DNA of 64,000 nt, taken from NCBI GenBank assembly GCA_028095005.1, contig CM051461.1, forward strand, positions 59,253,840 to 59,317,839, given 5' to 3'. How positions within the stretch are numbered: position 1 is the first letter of the stretch; the number at the start of each line of letters is the position of its first letter. The notes below the pieces were generated by a model. That model made no database searches. It was not told where the DNA came from and saw nothing but the letters and a program-made list of their open reading frames with translations. This document shows positions 47,154 to 59,713 of the stretch, in pieces. The position numbers and the translations under genes are program-made. The DNA comes from Rhynchospora pubera (lineage: Eukaryota > Streptophyta > Magnoliopsida > Poales > Cyperaceae).

Positions 47154-48800
47154 AGTGTTAAATCTGGCAGCGGTGACTTTTTAAGAGTTTTGTCGAAGTT
47201 TACAAGTCATTACCAGTCTGGGATGATTTATATCAAAGATTTTTTAGTGTGTTTATTTATATAGATGATATAATATCAATTGTAGATAGTAATATTGTTG
47301 GTTTGATGAATAGTCAATTAAGGCTACTGGAGGTGTTGTTTATTTCTTTCTTATAATGTATATATTGCATGTGAGATTGTGTGTTTGTTTGGCATATTGA
47401 GCTTTTTATTTCTTAAAATTTTTTGAAATAAAATTGAAGTTGATATACGTTCAAACAAAAGATGTTTACGTTCATTGTTGGTCCTATTTATCCCCTTGGA
47501 GCTAGCTAAAGAGCATGATAGCTGAAACACATTAATTGATTTCATAATTATGAAAGCTTTTGGGCAAACTTTAAAAAAAAAAATATATATATTTGGGATG
47601 TGTCGAATGATAACCATTACCAAGCCTTTGATACTTTCATATTTGTTAGCGTGGGTCCTTCGGACTGAAATTAAAAGTTGCATTTGAAATATTACTATCT
47701 CAATTACAATTTAGGCTGAGTGTTTTTCTTCAACACCTTCCGCTATTCGGCCTTTGGTGGGCCCATAGGACTCCTGCAGCCATTGGAGAGTGGTCCACTA
47801 TGAATGGAGACCACTGCCTTAGTTTTCCAGCCAAGCAGCCAATGTGACGGACACCTTTAATAGGGTGTAGCATTGCTGATCTTGGTGGTTTCCAGACTTG
47901 CTGGTACAGAAGGGAGTATAAATACGGTATTGTCAACTACACGGGGAGCGACTGACATGCGTGTTCCTGCTGGAGACTGGTAGTGCTGTACCGGAACAGT
48001 GGGATGCAACAGGCGGGACAGGTGCAGTTGTGCAAACTCTGTCTGTTGCTAGGAAAATGGGATTTAGATTTGTATTGCAGTTTTGTTGAATGCTGCACTG
48101 TGATATTGCACTGCTTACAAACAAAATATATAATGACTAAACTTTTGCCCTGCCTCAATATTCCCTACCAAAAAGTAGAAAATGAAATAAAAGAAAAATT
48201 AATCTAATGCAGTCCACAATCCTTTGAGCTTCTTTATATATATAATTGAAATCATGGCATCCTTTTTAATTCATATTATCAAATTAAGGTCTACTTGATC
48301 TTTTAATACAGAATCCAAGCATGTTAGCTTGCTATTTGATTCTTATTTAATAGTGGTTTAACTGTTTAAGTGATTAATTCCTTAAAATATTTCTTTATAA
48401 GTAATATTATATTAAGTAGCAACACAAATGATTTTAGTTTTTTCATTCTTCAATTGGTCTATTCAATTGGAACTCAGTTAGCTTAATTTGAACATAATTT
48501 CGAGTTAAAACTCCAAAAATAGCAAATCATGAAGTTTAACCGTATCAAAAAAATTGCACTGAAACCAGATTAAAAATTTCGGGTAAAACTAAAATAATAT
48601 GAATAACTAAACAAGGCTTTTTTAGAAAAAAGCTTGGGTGCAATAAATTACACTGTATAATGTAGAGGCGAAGAGAGAGCGTATATGAGACAGGATGTGC
48701 GGGGAAGCAGAAAAAATAAAAATAAAATAAAAAAAGGAAGCTCAGCGCCTCAACCTTATCAGGTCCAGCCGCTGTCAAACTTAAAAAAAAACCTTAACTA
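47154..48800. other. Intergenic; interrupted 3' flank of the second NRL gene, then unassigned
   Basis: The first bases continue the NRL 3' flank across the retrotransposon. A GC-richer patch at 47740-48110 contains TATAAATA (47918-47925) and several 60-75-codon frames but no recognisable domain. Nothing else is supported. Confidence 0.4.
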
Positions 48801-48810
48801 GGTCCAGAAA

Positions 48811-49195
48811 TTTTTTTTTTTCCGAAGGCGTGTTAGCCAGTGGCCAACAGCAGGTAGGTGTAAAATTAAATAAAAGCTTTTTTACAAAGCCCTAATGACT
48901 AATTACAAACGGAAATCAGAATTGAACATAAACTGGTAAAGAACGAAACCAAATAACTGGCTAACTAGCGGCATCCAAAATAGACCAATTTCTAACATTG
49001 AGCTCAATGTCGAAGAGCACTCAGTGTAATGTTGGAGAGTCACCATCGAAATTTACTCTGCATCTATGTTTCGAGAGTGTCCAACAGGTTGCGCCCCAAA
49101 TCACATCCCACTTGTTCTTGCTCTCGCTGGTTTGCAACTTTCTATTTTCCAACCACATTTCTGTTGGCGATGACATTTGTCTCAGAATCGGCAAT
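48811..49195 (-). mobile_element. 5'-truncated LINE, antisense
   Basis: Plus strand begins with T11 (the poly(A) tail of a minus-strand LINE). It is flanked by the 10-bp duplication GGTCCAGAAA (48801-48810, 49196-49205). The minus-strand frame 49230-49021 contains NKWDVIWGATCWTL, the W-rich pattern of the region after the reverse transcriptase in plant LINEs. Only the 3' end was copied, the usual result of aborted target-primed reverse transcription. Confidence 0.7.
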
Positions 49196-49288
49196 GGTCC
49201 AGAAAAATTGCTAATTATGAGAATCGGCAATCGGCAATGGATCTATATCTTCCCACCGAAATGGCTGTGACATGAGAACCAAGTTTGT

Positions 49289-49802
49289 TCTGAACTGGTG
49301 TGCAGCTATTTTGTGGGTCATGTGGACCAATCGAAATAAATGTTATTTTACAAATGCTAATCCGCAAACTCTCCTTTCAGTTGGCAAAATCATTCTCAGG
49401 TTGATGACTTATTGGCAAAATTTGTGGTCAAGTCAGTTGAAGACACAGATATGGAGCTTGCAACCCATGTTGGAGGCCCTGCCAATGCAAGTGCTTAACA
49501 CTGGTGCAGAGGAAGAGATGGCAAGGCAGAGTTGAATATGGAAGCTCTGTTGCTGGATGAATGTGTGGGAGGAATTATGTGTGCAAATGTTGTGTAATTT
49601 GTGTGATTTTGTTTCAGATTTTCAGATACAGTGGTATGTACCATTTAGATAATAAGGGGGCACTGGTACGTGATATTCTGGGGTACCAGTGCCGTTACAG
49701 TTGGCAGGGTGTGCCATTTTTTGTTTTGATATTGTATCTGTATTGTGGGTAGTCTTTTCTTAATAAAGGAAAGTGGTGGCTTTGCCACTGATTTAAAAAA
49801 AA
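49289..49802 (+). mobile_element. 5'-truncated LINE, sense
   Basis: A 514-bp LINE 3' fragment ending in A8, flanked by an exact 17-bp duplication ATGAGAACCAAGTTTGT (49272-49288, 49803-49819). The frame to 49535 reads WCAAILWVMWTNRNKCYF, the tail found C-terminal to plant LINE reverse transcriptases. A 3' untranslated part follows, with AATAAA (49762-49767). The duplication and poly(A) are textbook L1-type hallmarks. Confidence 0.85.
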
Positions 49803-50383
49803 ATGAGAACCAAGTTTGTGCTTAGATTAAATTCTCACCTCAAAGCTAGATAGCCATGGTGGAAGTTAAAATGGCAACCACGTCTAGAATGATGGAATCA
49901 AGTCAGATTGGAACAGATATCGAGTAAGAAAGGAGATTAGTATGTCTTTGTAGGTTAGTGAGTATATAGTCTCAGTTTTGCATCTACGAAGACTATTGTT
50001 TTGGAACTATTCCAAAATTGAGATAAATAAATAATTAATAAAATCCGCAATAATGTCTGCTCTCTCCAATGAAAGGTCTTTTTTTTCTTTTAACGGTTAG
50101 ACAAATGCTTTATCTTTAATTATCCTTTTTTTTTTAAAATAAAAAAGTGTATTATTGCAACTTGCTACTATCCTAAATTTGATATCCGTGGGGCTAGATG
50201 AAAAGACCTATGAGCCTAGTCAGTTTTGACATAAGCAGATAGGTTTAGGCACTAATTATCATTTTTACATTACTATGTACAATTAATTTGTGTTAAAATA
50301 GGCATCTCTCTTCTAAATTAGCTTAAGGCATACAAAACAAAAAATGTCCCTCTGCATTAAAACTTGATCTGTTCATTTCTAAC

Positions 50384-50763
50384 TGTTGGGTGTGAAGACA
50401 ACTTGTTCACCAAGCTAAGTGTTACTTGCTCGTCAAGTACGGTGTTTCTTGCTGGCCAAGCAAGAGGTTACTTGTTCTCCAAGTAGGAAGATATGTTTCT
50501 TGATTGTAAAGAAAGTATCTTGTGGTAGATTGTTTCTTCAAACCTAAGTAACTCTAGGCTATGTAAAGGACCTAGACCCTCTTGTAATCAACACACAGAA
50601 AAACAGAAAAGCTTCAAGCTTGTAATTCTTTCTCCTCTATAAACAATATTAGGCCGGCGGTGTTTTGTGATTTTTCACCACCCGTCTGGTTTTCCACAAT
50701 TCCTGGTGTCTTGTTATTTCTCTATTTATCTCTTGCTATTGTGTTGTGATATTGTGCGGCTAC
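50384..50763 (+). repeat. 5' LTR of the copia element, 3' end missing
   Basis: 380 bp. The last 13 bp present in the 3' LTR (CTCAATCCTTACA) are absent, and the sequence passes directly into gag without a primer binding site. This LTR keeps a 38-bp segment (starting in the CTTGTAAT near 50580) that the 3' LTR has lost. Confidence 0.85.
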
Positions 50764-53665
50764 TTTAGAAGAGAAGAAACCCGAAGGCAAGACGACAACG
50801 CGTGGAAAATGTTAGATCGCCGCGCACTCGGCTTCATTCGAAACATCATCTCCATGGATGTTGCTTCACATGTTGCAAATGAGACCACAACTTTTGGATT
50901 CATGAAGAGACTGTCTGACATGTATGAGAAGCCCTAGAGTTCCAACAAGATACATCTTCTACGACGACTGTTCCAGCTTCAGATGGCTGAAGGCGCTTCC
51001 GTGACGGATCATGTAGCGGAGTTCAACAACATCGTCAATCAATTGAAGGCAATCAAGTATTCCTTGGATGATGAGTTGCTCGCGCACTTGAAACGTGACT
51101 GCAAGGCCCCTAAAAAGACGAAGAAGAAAGGAGACGACCCAGGAGGACTCAGATGATGCTCTGGTGTTATGTCTCGACAGCCCAATCGAATCATGGATTC
51201 TTGATTCAGGTGCTTCTTTTCACTTTATCTCTTGCAAAGAATTGATGAAGAATTTTGTATCTGGGGAATATGGAAAGGTGTTCTTAGCAGATGGTAAACC
51301 TTTAGTAATTACGGGCAAAGGTGATGTTGACATTAAGTCAAGCAATGGCTACAGATGGACATTACATGATGTTCTTTATATTTCCGGATTGAAGAAAAAT
51401 TTAATTTCTGTGGGTCAATTGGATCGTGAGGGGTATAAGACCATCTTTGGAGAAGGCTCTTGGAAGATAGTAAAAGGAGAAATGGTCATCGCACGAGGCA
51501 CCAAGGTGGGTACACTCTATCTGACTGACAGCAGTGGAGACTTGGTGGAATTAATAGGGACGGAGACCAACCCAATTTTGTGGCACAGCAGATTGGGACA
51601 TATGAGCGACAAAGGCTTGAAGGTGCTAGCTTCAAAAGGGTTACTTCCGGCTATGTAGTCGGTTGAAATCGGATTCTGTGAAGATTGCGTGCTCGGTAAG
51701 CAGATGCGGGTCAGTTTCTCGAAGGTCGGGCGGAAGCGCAAGGAAGAGAGGCTAGAACTTGTGCACACAGACGTGTAGGGACCGGCACCGGTCCAATCCC
51801 AAGGTGGCTCGAGGTACTATGTCACATTCATCGATGATTCCACTCGCAAGGTATGGGTTTACTTTCTCAAACACAAGTCTGAAGTGTTCGAGGTGTTCAA
51901 GAAGTGGAAGGCGGAGGTCGAGAATGAGACCGGTCAAAAGCTGAAGTGCTTAAGATCAGATAATGGTGGCGAGTATGATGGAGCCAATTTCAAGGCTTAT
52001 TGCGCGGAGCATGGAGTCAAACTAGTGCGAACAGTCCCAAATCGACCACAGCAAAATGAGATTGCAGAGAGGATGAATCGAACCCTCAACTATTTACTTT
52101 TGTCTGACTCGGGTTAGCCTGAAGACTATAGTGAGGCGGTAAGCTCGGGTGATTCGGTTAAGTGGGAGCATGCCATGCAAGAGGAGTTAAGGTTCTTGGA
52201 GAAAAATATGACATGGGTTCTGACTCGTTTGCCAAAAGGGAAGAAGGCGCTACAAAACAAGTGGGTGTATCGAGTTAAGGAAAAACCTGATGGTAGTAAG
52301 CAGTACAAGGCGAGATTGGTGGTCAAGGGTTTCTTGCAAAAGAAAGGTATTGATTACACTGAGGTTTTCTCACCAGTGGTGAAGCTTACAACTATCCGAA
52401 TGATTCTCAGTATTGTAGCAACCTAGAATTTGCACCTAGAACAACTCGATGTGAAGACGGCTTTCCTTCATGGTGATTTGGAGGAGGAAATCTACATGGT
52501 GCAGCCTGAGGGATTCGAAACTCAGGGAAAGAAGGATCTTGTGTGCAAGTTAAATAAAAGTCTGTATTATTTGAAGCAAGCTCCTAGACAGTGGTACAAG
52601 AAGTTCGACAAATTCATGTGTAGTCGTGGATTTAAGCGAGGAGATACGGACCACTGTTGTTACTTCAAAGATTTTGGTGGCTCCTATGTTATTTTGCTTT
52701 TGTATGTCGATGACATGCTCATTGCAGGTGCAAGTATGAAGGAAATCAAAATACTAAAGTAGGAGTTAGCTAAGGAGTTCGAGATGAAGGACTTGGGTCC
52801 AGCAAGTCAAATTCTAGGCATGCGCATTTCTCGAGATCGTGTGGCAGGTACTCTGACTCTGTTGCAAGAGAAGTACATCAACAAGGTGTTGGATAGATTT
52901 CGAGTGCAAAATGCTAAGCCAAGAATCACACCGCTGGGGGTTCAACTCAAGTTGTCGAAGGATCAAGCACCAAAGACGAAGGAGGAACGTGACTACATGG
53001 CGACTGTGCCCTATTCCTCGGCGGTTGGCAGTCTCATGTATGCCATGGTGTGCACCAGACCCGACATTGCTCATGCAGTGGGAGTAGTGAGCCGTTACAT
53101 GTCAAATCCAGACACCGCACATTGGGAGGCGGTGAAATGGCTGCTAAGATACTTGAAAGGCACTTCAAGTATGGCACCGTGCTTCAAGAAAGGTAGTGTA
53201 GGTTTGAAATGATTCATTGATGCGGACCTTGGTGGTGATGTGGATAGTCGGAAGAGCACTTCCGGTTATGTTTTTACGTGGGGAGGTACGGGGATAAGTT
53301 GGATGTCGGGATTACAAAAATGCGTGGCTCTTTCTACAACAGAAGCAGAGTACGTGGCAATTTCGGAGGCCAGGAAAGAGATGGTTTGGTTACTTAATTT
53401 CCTAAAGGAGATTGGAAAGGACCAAGGTTGCAAAGCACTCTACACCGTTAGTCAAAGTGCTTTGTGTCTCGCGAAGAACCCGATGTTTCATTCAAAGACG
53501 AAGCACATCCAGTTGAAGTACCACTACATTCATGAATTGATAGAAGACGGGACCTTGTCGTTGAGAAAGATTGCAGGTTCGGCAAATCCTGCGGATATGC
53601 TCACGAAGGTTGTCACCACGGATAAACCGAGGCTATGCACTACCTCAGTTGGGCTCATTCACTAG
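50764..53665 (+). pseudogene. Broken copia gag-pol
   Basis: Order of remnants: gag (DDNAWKMLDRRALGFIR at about 50795) missing its start and frameshifted; a fused end of the zinc knuckle (HLKRDCKAPKK); protease (WILDSGASFHF); pre-integrase (LWHSRLGHMSDKGLK); integrase core with HTD, SDNGGEY and IAERMNRT; reverse transcriptase (QLDVKTAFLHG, LYVDDMLIAG); RNase H (STTEAEYVAISEA). Stops interrupt it at about 50935, 51656, 51777, 52117, 52424, 52760 and 53210. A deletion joins the integrase core to the start of RT near 52117. Several stops fit deamination, for example Trp TGG to TAG after HTDV. Confidence 0.9.
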
Positions 53666-53778
53666 TCAAGTGGGAGCTGCTGCCAGCCTAATGGAAGATT
53701 GTTTGGAGTAGAGGAGATGCAGAAGAGATTTGGGACACTGGGATAATAGTGTTACCAACTTGTCTTCAAGTGGGAGAT

Positions 53779-54133
53779 TGTTGGGTGTGAAGACAACTTG
53801 TTCACCAAACTAAGTGTTACTTGCTCGTCAAGTACGGTGTTTCTTGCTGGCCAAGCAAGAGGTTACTTGTTCTCTAAGTAGGAAGATATGTTTCTTGATT
53901 GTAAAGAAAGTATCTTGTGGTAGATTGTTTTTTCGCTCCTAAGTAACTCTAGGCTATATAAAGGACCTAGACCCTCTTGTAATTCTTTCTCCTCTATAAA
54001 CAATATTAGGCCAGCAGTGTTTTGTGGTTTTTCACCACCCGTTTGATTTTCCACAATTCCTAGTATCTTGTTATTTCTCTATTTATCTCTTGCTATTGTG
54101 TTGTGATATTGTGCAGCTACCTCAATCCTTACA
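53779..54133 (+). repeat. 3' LTR of the copia element, internal 38-bp deletion
   Basis: 355 bp ending TTACA. Relative to the 5' LTR it lacks 38 bp between two CTTGTAAT copies, consistent with slippage or recombination between short direct repeats. Lengths reconcile: 355 + 38 = 380 + 13 = 393 bp. Confidence 0.88.
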
Positions 54134-54138
54134 CTAAC

Positions 54139-55190
54139 AACAGTTCTATTTCGGATTATTATTTGAGACCCGGTTTACAAAATTTTGTAGAATTAACAAT
54201 CATAGCTCTTTCTGAAAACCTAGAAAAATTTCATCCATATGCAACCAAAAAAACGTGTTACAACTTACAATCCATGAATTATTACGAAAAACAAAGCAAG
54301 AAAAACTGCAATCCTTTAAAACAATAAAGCGAAATCTCATTAAAACTCTTCTCGTAAAAAGAAATACAATAGTGCCCTCTATATTTGAGTTTGAGATGGC
54401 CGGTACCTGATTCAAGAGCAGGATTCACCTGTCCTCCTTGTGCGCACCTGGAGGCTGGAGGCAGGGGGTGGAGCACCTACATAGAAACAAACCATAAAAA
54501 TATGCTAGTATGAGTATCTTTTCTGAATTGGTACCTTAGTAGATTTGTTGATTTTGGATGCATCAGTGATGAACAAAAGAGTATAGACATGCAGTATTAT
54601 TCGTCCACATAAAAATTATGTTTTTTGCAAATAACTTCTCTTTCTGAGCATTATTTTTGTTATTCGTACAACTTCCCCTGCATATGCTCTGTTTCTAGTC
54701 ATCACTACTGTTCCTTCTCTATTTGATCCATTCAGACATATTTCCTTTGAGTGTACATTCCTTATTGTGCCAAAGTCAAATCTTAATTTGATATATTAAT
54801 TTGTATAGACTAGAAACTAAGTATGATCACAATTTATATAGAGTATATATTTTGCTGAATTAAAATTTCAACAACGTTTCGTAGCATAGTAAATTTGAAT
54901 GTGCACATTTTACAGAGTTCATGCTTACGGGATATGAAAATCATACAACATATTAATATTTGCGCCATCTGATGAGAGACAACTCAGATGAGATATTTTC
55001 TCCTAGTGTGAAAAATAATACTCCTAAATATTTGAGTAACATATCCCAGCAAAGTCTTTGGTCTCAAAATACATAGTCAATACTACCCCCACAAATTAAT
55101 TAATGTATGGATGCAAGATTATTAAAACACAAATCCTAATCCAATTTTATGCAGTGGTGCAATTCCTGACCTTTTTGTTTTTTTGTTGTT
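54139..55190. other. Intergenic, no feature seen
   Basis: AT-rich between the copia element and the receptor kinase. No supported gene. Confidence 0.4.
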
Positions 55191-55191
55191 T

Positions 55192-58100
55192 CTATGAAGG
55201 GAGCAACTTTGTCCAAGCTGAGTTCAATTGCTTGACAGCATCTTTAATAGAGATGCGCTCTTTTGGCGACTCTTTGGAGCACCTAAGCCCACATTAAATC
55301 ACTAAAACTAAGCAATCAAAAACATTTTCTGATGTATATGTATTGGCTTCCACATCAGTTGCTGAAAACATTTTTCTATCAATTATGTCCCAAACTTGTT
55401 CAGGAAAGGCCATCTCTACATGCTTGTGAAGGCTCACTCCATCTCTTAATCTCTCGTCGGTTGGGCTCACTCCGGTGAACATCTCAAGCAGGAGTATGCC
55501 GTAGCTATACACATCTCCTTCCACAGATGGCCGACCACCCATTCCATATTCTAGAGCATCAAAATATTTTAATTCCTTAGAATAATTTGTATAATTCATC
55601 AAATTTTTTCTTATTTGAGCTAATTTCTAAGTCTGATCTTTTGCATTTACCGTAAATAATATTTCAGATTAGATTAATTAATGTAATTCATTTAAAAAGA
55701 ATTACAAATATAATTATAAATGAGGAAACAGACCCCTTTATTTTGCCTTGCTTGAAGAACAAAGTTCACCAAACCGTAACCAAATAGATAAACTTGTGTT
55801 TGTTTGTGGTTGAATAAGTTTTATTTCAAATAAGACTTATTCGGGATGAAACCAAACGCGTATTGAATAAGCCTTATTCTGAGTAAGGGCTCATTCAACC
55901 TCTTATTCTAATTACACTATATTGTTGGAACAAAAATGAATAAGAGGAGAGAGGAGAGAGAAAAGCTTATTCTTATTTATGAATTTCCTTATTCATTCTG
56001 ATTCTCTCCACTTCCAAACACACCCGCATGCATGTATTAAACAACAAGCTCAAATGATCATACCTGGAGGGATGTAACCAATAGAACCTTTGACTCCACT
56101 GGTAGTCGTTAATGATTGAGAAGGTAGTGTATCAGGTGGTGCTAAAAACCTCGCTAATTCAAAATCTCCTACACGTGCAGTCATGTCATCATCCAAAAGT
56201 ACGTTGCTAGATTTCAAATCACAATGCACAATTGGTGTGGGCCCACGATAATGAAGATAATCAAGTGCTGTTGCCACATCAATTGCAATGCTTAACCTCT
56301 GGACAAGGTTGAGGCTTCTGATTGGTGAATCCATATGTGTATTTTCATTTGGACGCAACCATTCTGCTAAGCTACCATTTGGCATGAACTCAAAAATTAA
56401 GGCTTTGAAATCATTCCCGTGCTGGTCTATGCTAGAACACGAACTTAGTACTCTAATGAGATTTCGGTGTCTCACATTTCTTAATGCCTCACATTCAGAT
56501 AAGAAACTTCTCAAAGCACCGTGTTTCTCAAGGTTTAGCACCTTCACTGCAACAATTGTCACATTCTCAAATATCATGACAGCTTTATACACTGTTCCAA
56601 ATGTGCCTCTCCCAATTAGATTTTTCGAAGCGAAATTTTCAGTAGCTCGAGCAAGGTCAAAGTAAGAAACAGTTCTCAACTCAGATTTCAACACTCTATC
56701 AGTTTGTGTGTTTTTTTCAGCACTTTTTCTTGGATAACATGTAACTAACAAGTACAAGCCTATGGTTAAGCAAATGAAAAAACCGAAAATCGAAATTATA
56801 AGAATAATTTTTTCATGAGAATTGTGTCTCCGCGATGACAGTTGTGAAAGGCATTGTTTCAAATGTAATTCTGGTATTCCTCCACAAAGATTAGGATTTC
56901 CTCTTATATCTATACCACTTATGTTTGTGAATATACCTTCTTTTGGTACTTCACCCTCAAAATTGTTAAAGGAAATATTTAAATGGTGTAGGTTCATTCT
57001 ACCCATAAATTCGGGTACTTGGCCAAAAAAAGAATTGTTGGAGATATCAAGTTCTTGTAACCCTCTCATGTTACTCAAGGAGGACGGAATTACACCTTCA
57101 AACATATTGCTATCAAGTAATAGAGATTCAAGTACTTGGCATCCATCAATTGTGTTTGGAATCTCACCCAATAATTTATTATTTGAGAGCCGAATTGATT
57201 GGAGGTTTTTCAATTTACCGATTTCTGATGGCAAGAAACCGATCAGATGATTGTGTGACAGATCTAGAATGATAGAAAGAGGAAGGACCATAATTTCTTT
57301 TGGAATTTTACCACTTAACATATTACTTGAAAGGTCCAGGAAAACTAATGCTTGCATATTAGATAATTCTAATGGTATACTGCCTTCTAATGAATTATCA
57401 TTTAGACCCAGCTCCTCCATTTGGGTCAAATGAGCAAAAGTAGATGGTATGTTTCCTATAATCATGTTATTTGATAGATCTAACAATACTAATCTAAAAA
57501 GATTGCCAATCTCTTCTGGAATGGTACCATTGAGAAGCATGTTGTTCAAAAAGAGGGTGTTCAAGTTAGTAAGCTTTCCTATCTGTATTGGTATATTTCC
57601 TGTAATCGGGTTGCTACCCAATGAGAGTTTGAGAAGACTAGTAGAAAGGTTTCCTATAGAACTAGGTAATGTTCCTTGGAGTTTGTTGTTGGAAAGAGAG
57701 AGCACTTGCAAGGATGTACAATTAGCCATAGCATCAAGGAAGATCCAATCTTGAGATCGCTTGGCCTCTAATTTATTTGAACCAACAATTACAAATTTGA
57801 GATTTTCTAAGAATCCAATATTGGATGGTATTGCGCCACTAAAAGAATTAGAACCCAAATCGAGATATGTAAGGGCGGAGCAGTTAGATATGGATAATGG
57901 GATCTGTCCGCTAAGTTGATTACCATATATAAGTAGATATTGCAGATTTGGATAAGCATCACACATATTAAATGGGAGAGTCCCCTCAAGTCGGTTAAAA
58001 AAAAGTTGCAGGGAGACCATTGTTGATATATTAAAAAGGGAGTGTGGTATTTCGCCCGAAATGTTGTTATCGGAAATATCAAAATATATTAGACTACTAA

Positions 58101-58749
58101 GATTTCCTAAGGAGGAAGGTATGCTTCCTGTGAGATTATTCCCATGTAGTCCCAAGTGACGGAGCTGGGGGATACTGCCGAAATCTGGGGGTATGCCCCT
58201 AGTGAGGAAATTGATTCCGATATCAATATTTTTAAGCTTTTTGCATTGCACTAAATTAGATGGGATGGTTCCATGAAGGTTATTGTAACGTAAATAAATA
58301 ACTTGCAGATTGGAACAATTACCAAGAGTAGACGGTATGATGTCCTCAATAAGATTCATGCTCAAATTGAGGAACCGTAGCCTATTCAAGTATCCGATCT
58401 CAAAAGGGATGATTCCATGAAAATGGTTATCGGATAGACTTATTCTTTGAAGAAAGGTGAGGTTTGCTAAAGAAGGAGATATGGAACCTGTCAAATGTTT
58501 GGAGTCGAGAACAAGAGCAGTCACTCGATCTGGATGGCGCTTACCACACAAGACCCCTTGCCATTGACAATGGTGGAGGGACTCGTTCCATGATGACAGC
58601 ACTCCAAATGGATCACTGGATATTTGGGACTTGAATGATAGAAGTGCGGATGCATCAGTTTTGCTATTGATCAGATTGGCCGCAAGAGGAGTAAGGGAGG
58701 ATATACATAAGAGGAGGTGAATATTTAGCAAGTGGTAGCAAATTTCCAT
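55192..58749 (-). pseudogene. LRR receptor-like kinase, subfamily XII (EFR/Xa21-like), probably inactivated
   Basis: Exon 1 is 58749-56064 and exon 2 starts at 55550 (GT-AG; the joined codon restores PPEYGMGG). The chosen start MEICYHLL gives a signal peptide; an in-frame ATG at 58830 would bury it. Domains: an LRR N-cap (SWNESLHHCQWQGVLC), about 21 LRRs, a transmembrane segment (about 645-668) and a kinase (from about 708). The kinase has GRGTFGTVYK, VAVKV and the non-RD loop HCDLKSSN (about 840) typical of pattern-recognition receptors. Defects: DFG reads DFE (about residue 861), and TAA at 55294-55296 ends the protein at 980 residues. Beyond it, 33 more in-frame codons (RCSKESPKERISIKDAV) form the conserved subdomain XI tail up to TAG at 55192. 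It was probably a cell-surface immune-type receptor and is now a recent pseudogene or pseudokinase. Confidence 0.85.
55800..56030. mobile_element. Possible MITE in the receptor-kinase intron
   Basis: Inverted-style ends GTTTGTTTGTGGTTGAATAAG and a right part with GGAATTTCCTTATTC-like and CCAAACACACCC sequence, with many GAATAAG/CTTATTC motifs inside. It resembles the AATAAG-rich family at 26471. It lies in the single kinase intron. No clear duplication was found. Confidence 0.35.
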
Positions 58750-59710
58750 GATTTCTGCCGTGAGTTGGTATAATGTGTCTCTCGTCCACGGAGTGCTCCT
58801 TTTATAATTAATAATTAATAATTCGTCCATCTTTTGTCGTAATCGCGCGTTGCATTATTCTTAAACTATTTTTTTTCTTGAACACTACAAGCATTTTGTC
58901 TCGTGGGGGTTAAATTACAGTTTTATGTCACCTTTTTTTCTTTATGAAATATTTTAGCTCTTCCTGCAAGAGCAGTAGTTTTTTTTTTTTTTTTTTTAAA
59001 GATCGAACTCCTACTTTTTATATTATTATTAAAACTTTTAAAATACAATTGCTCTATGCAGTAGCTAAGTTTGAGATAAATCTTGATTATTTTTATACTT
59101 CAAACGATCACGCCATGTCTATCATTTTTATATGTTATTAGGGACAGAATGATGTTCACACTGAAAATTAACCGCTTGTGCGTTTTTAAGATTCAGCCTC
59201 GAGCAAATTTCATTCTTCTTCTATTTGAAAGAAAATAATGATTCCACAAGAATTTCTCGATAAAATTTGACAAAATTTTCGGGAAAGTGAATTTTCTTCT
59301 TATTCCCATAATAATTTAATAGAACTGGGAGATAAAAATTTCATTTTTGTTTAATAATTATTATATACGAGTAATGATATTAAGCAGGTGACATAAATTG
59401 AAACAAAAAGAAATATTATTTTTCATCCTTGCATCACTTTTTGTTAATTCTGATCAATGCACAAGCCACACGGCCACACCGTGTCTGCCACAAAGAAACT
59501 TGTACTGCCGTGGCTCACCCGCAGATAGAATTATGGAAGATGGACTCCACCCCTTTTCGATCTAATTATAATTTATAACCTCCATTAACTCCAATTATTC
59601 TTTAAAGAAAGAGAATTCACTCTATATTGACTCAGGGTCAACCAATCAATCGTCAAAGTCTTTTGTATCTCGTTGGAACTTGGTTTGGAAGGGCGTCTAT
59701 GGGCTTTGTT
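58750..59710. other. Upstream region of the receptor kinase, no further gene
   Basis: Holds the expected promoter of the minus-strand receptor kinase and a T-rich homopolymer of about 20 (58980-58998). No other gene is supported. Confidence 0.4.
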
Positions 59711-59713
59711 AAA

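Larger units (their letters stand above)
50384..54133 (+). mobile_element. Decayed Ty1/copia retrotransposon
   Basis: LTRs beginning TGTTGGGTGTGAAGAC flank a broken copia gag-pol. The element keeps the 5-bp duplication CTAAC (50379-50383, 54134-54138). The integrase-before-RT order marks Ty1/copia. Internal deletions, several in-frame stops and LTR differences show it is old and inactive. The polypurine tract CAAGTGGGAGA lies just before the 3' LTR. Confidence 0.93.

Noticed and set aside
56288..57754. Several 60-142-codon plus-strand frames opposite the receptor kinase
   Set aside because: Antisense shadows of the LRR and kinase coding sequence.
58750..58830. Upstream in-frame ATG of the receptor kinase
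   Set aside because: Starting at 58830 would place 27 polar residues before the hydrophobic signal peptide. The ATG at 58749 gives a normal secretory start.
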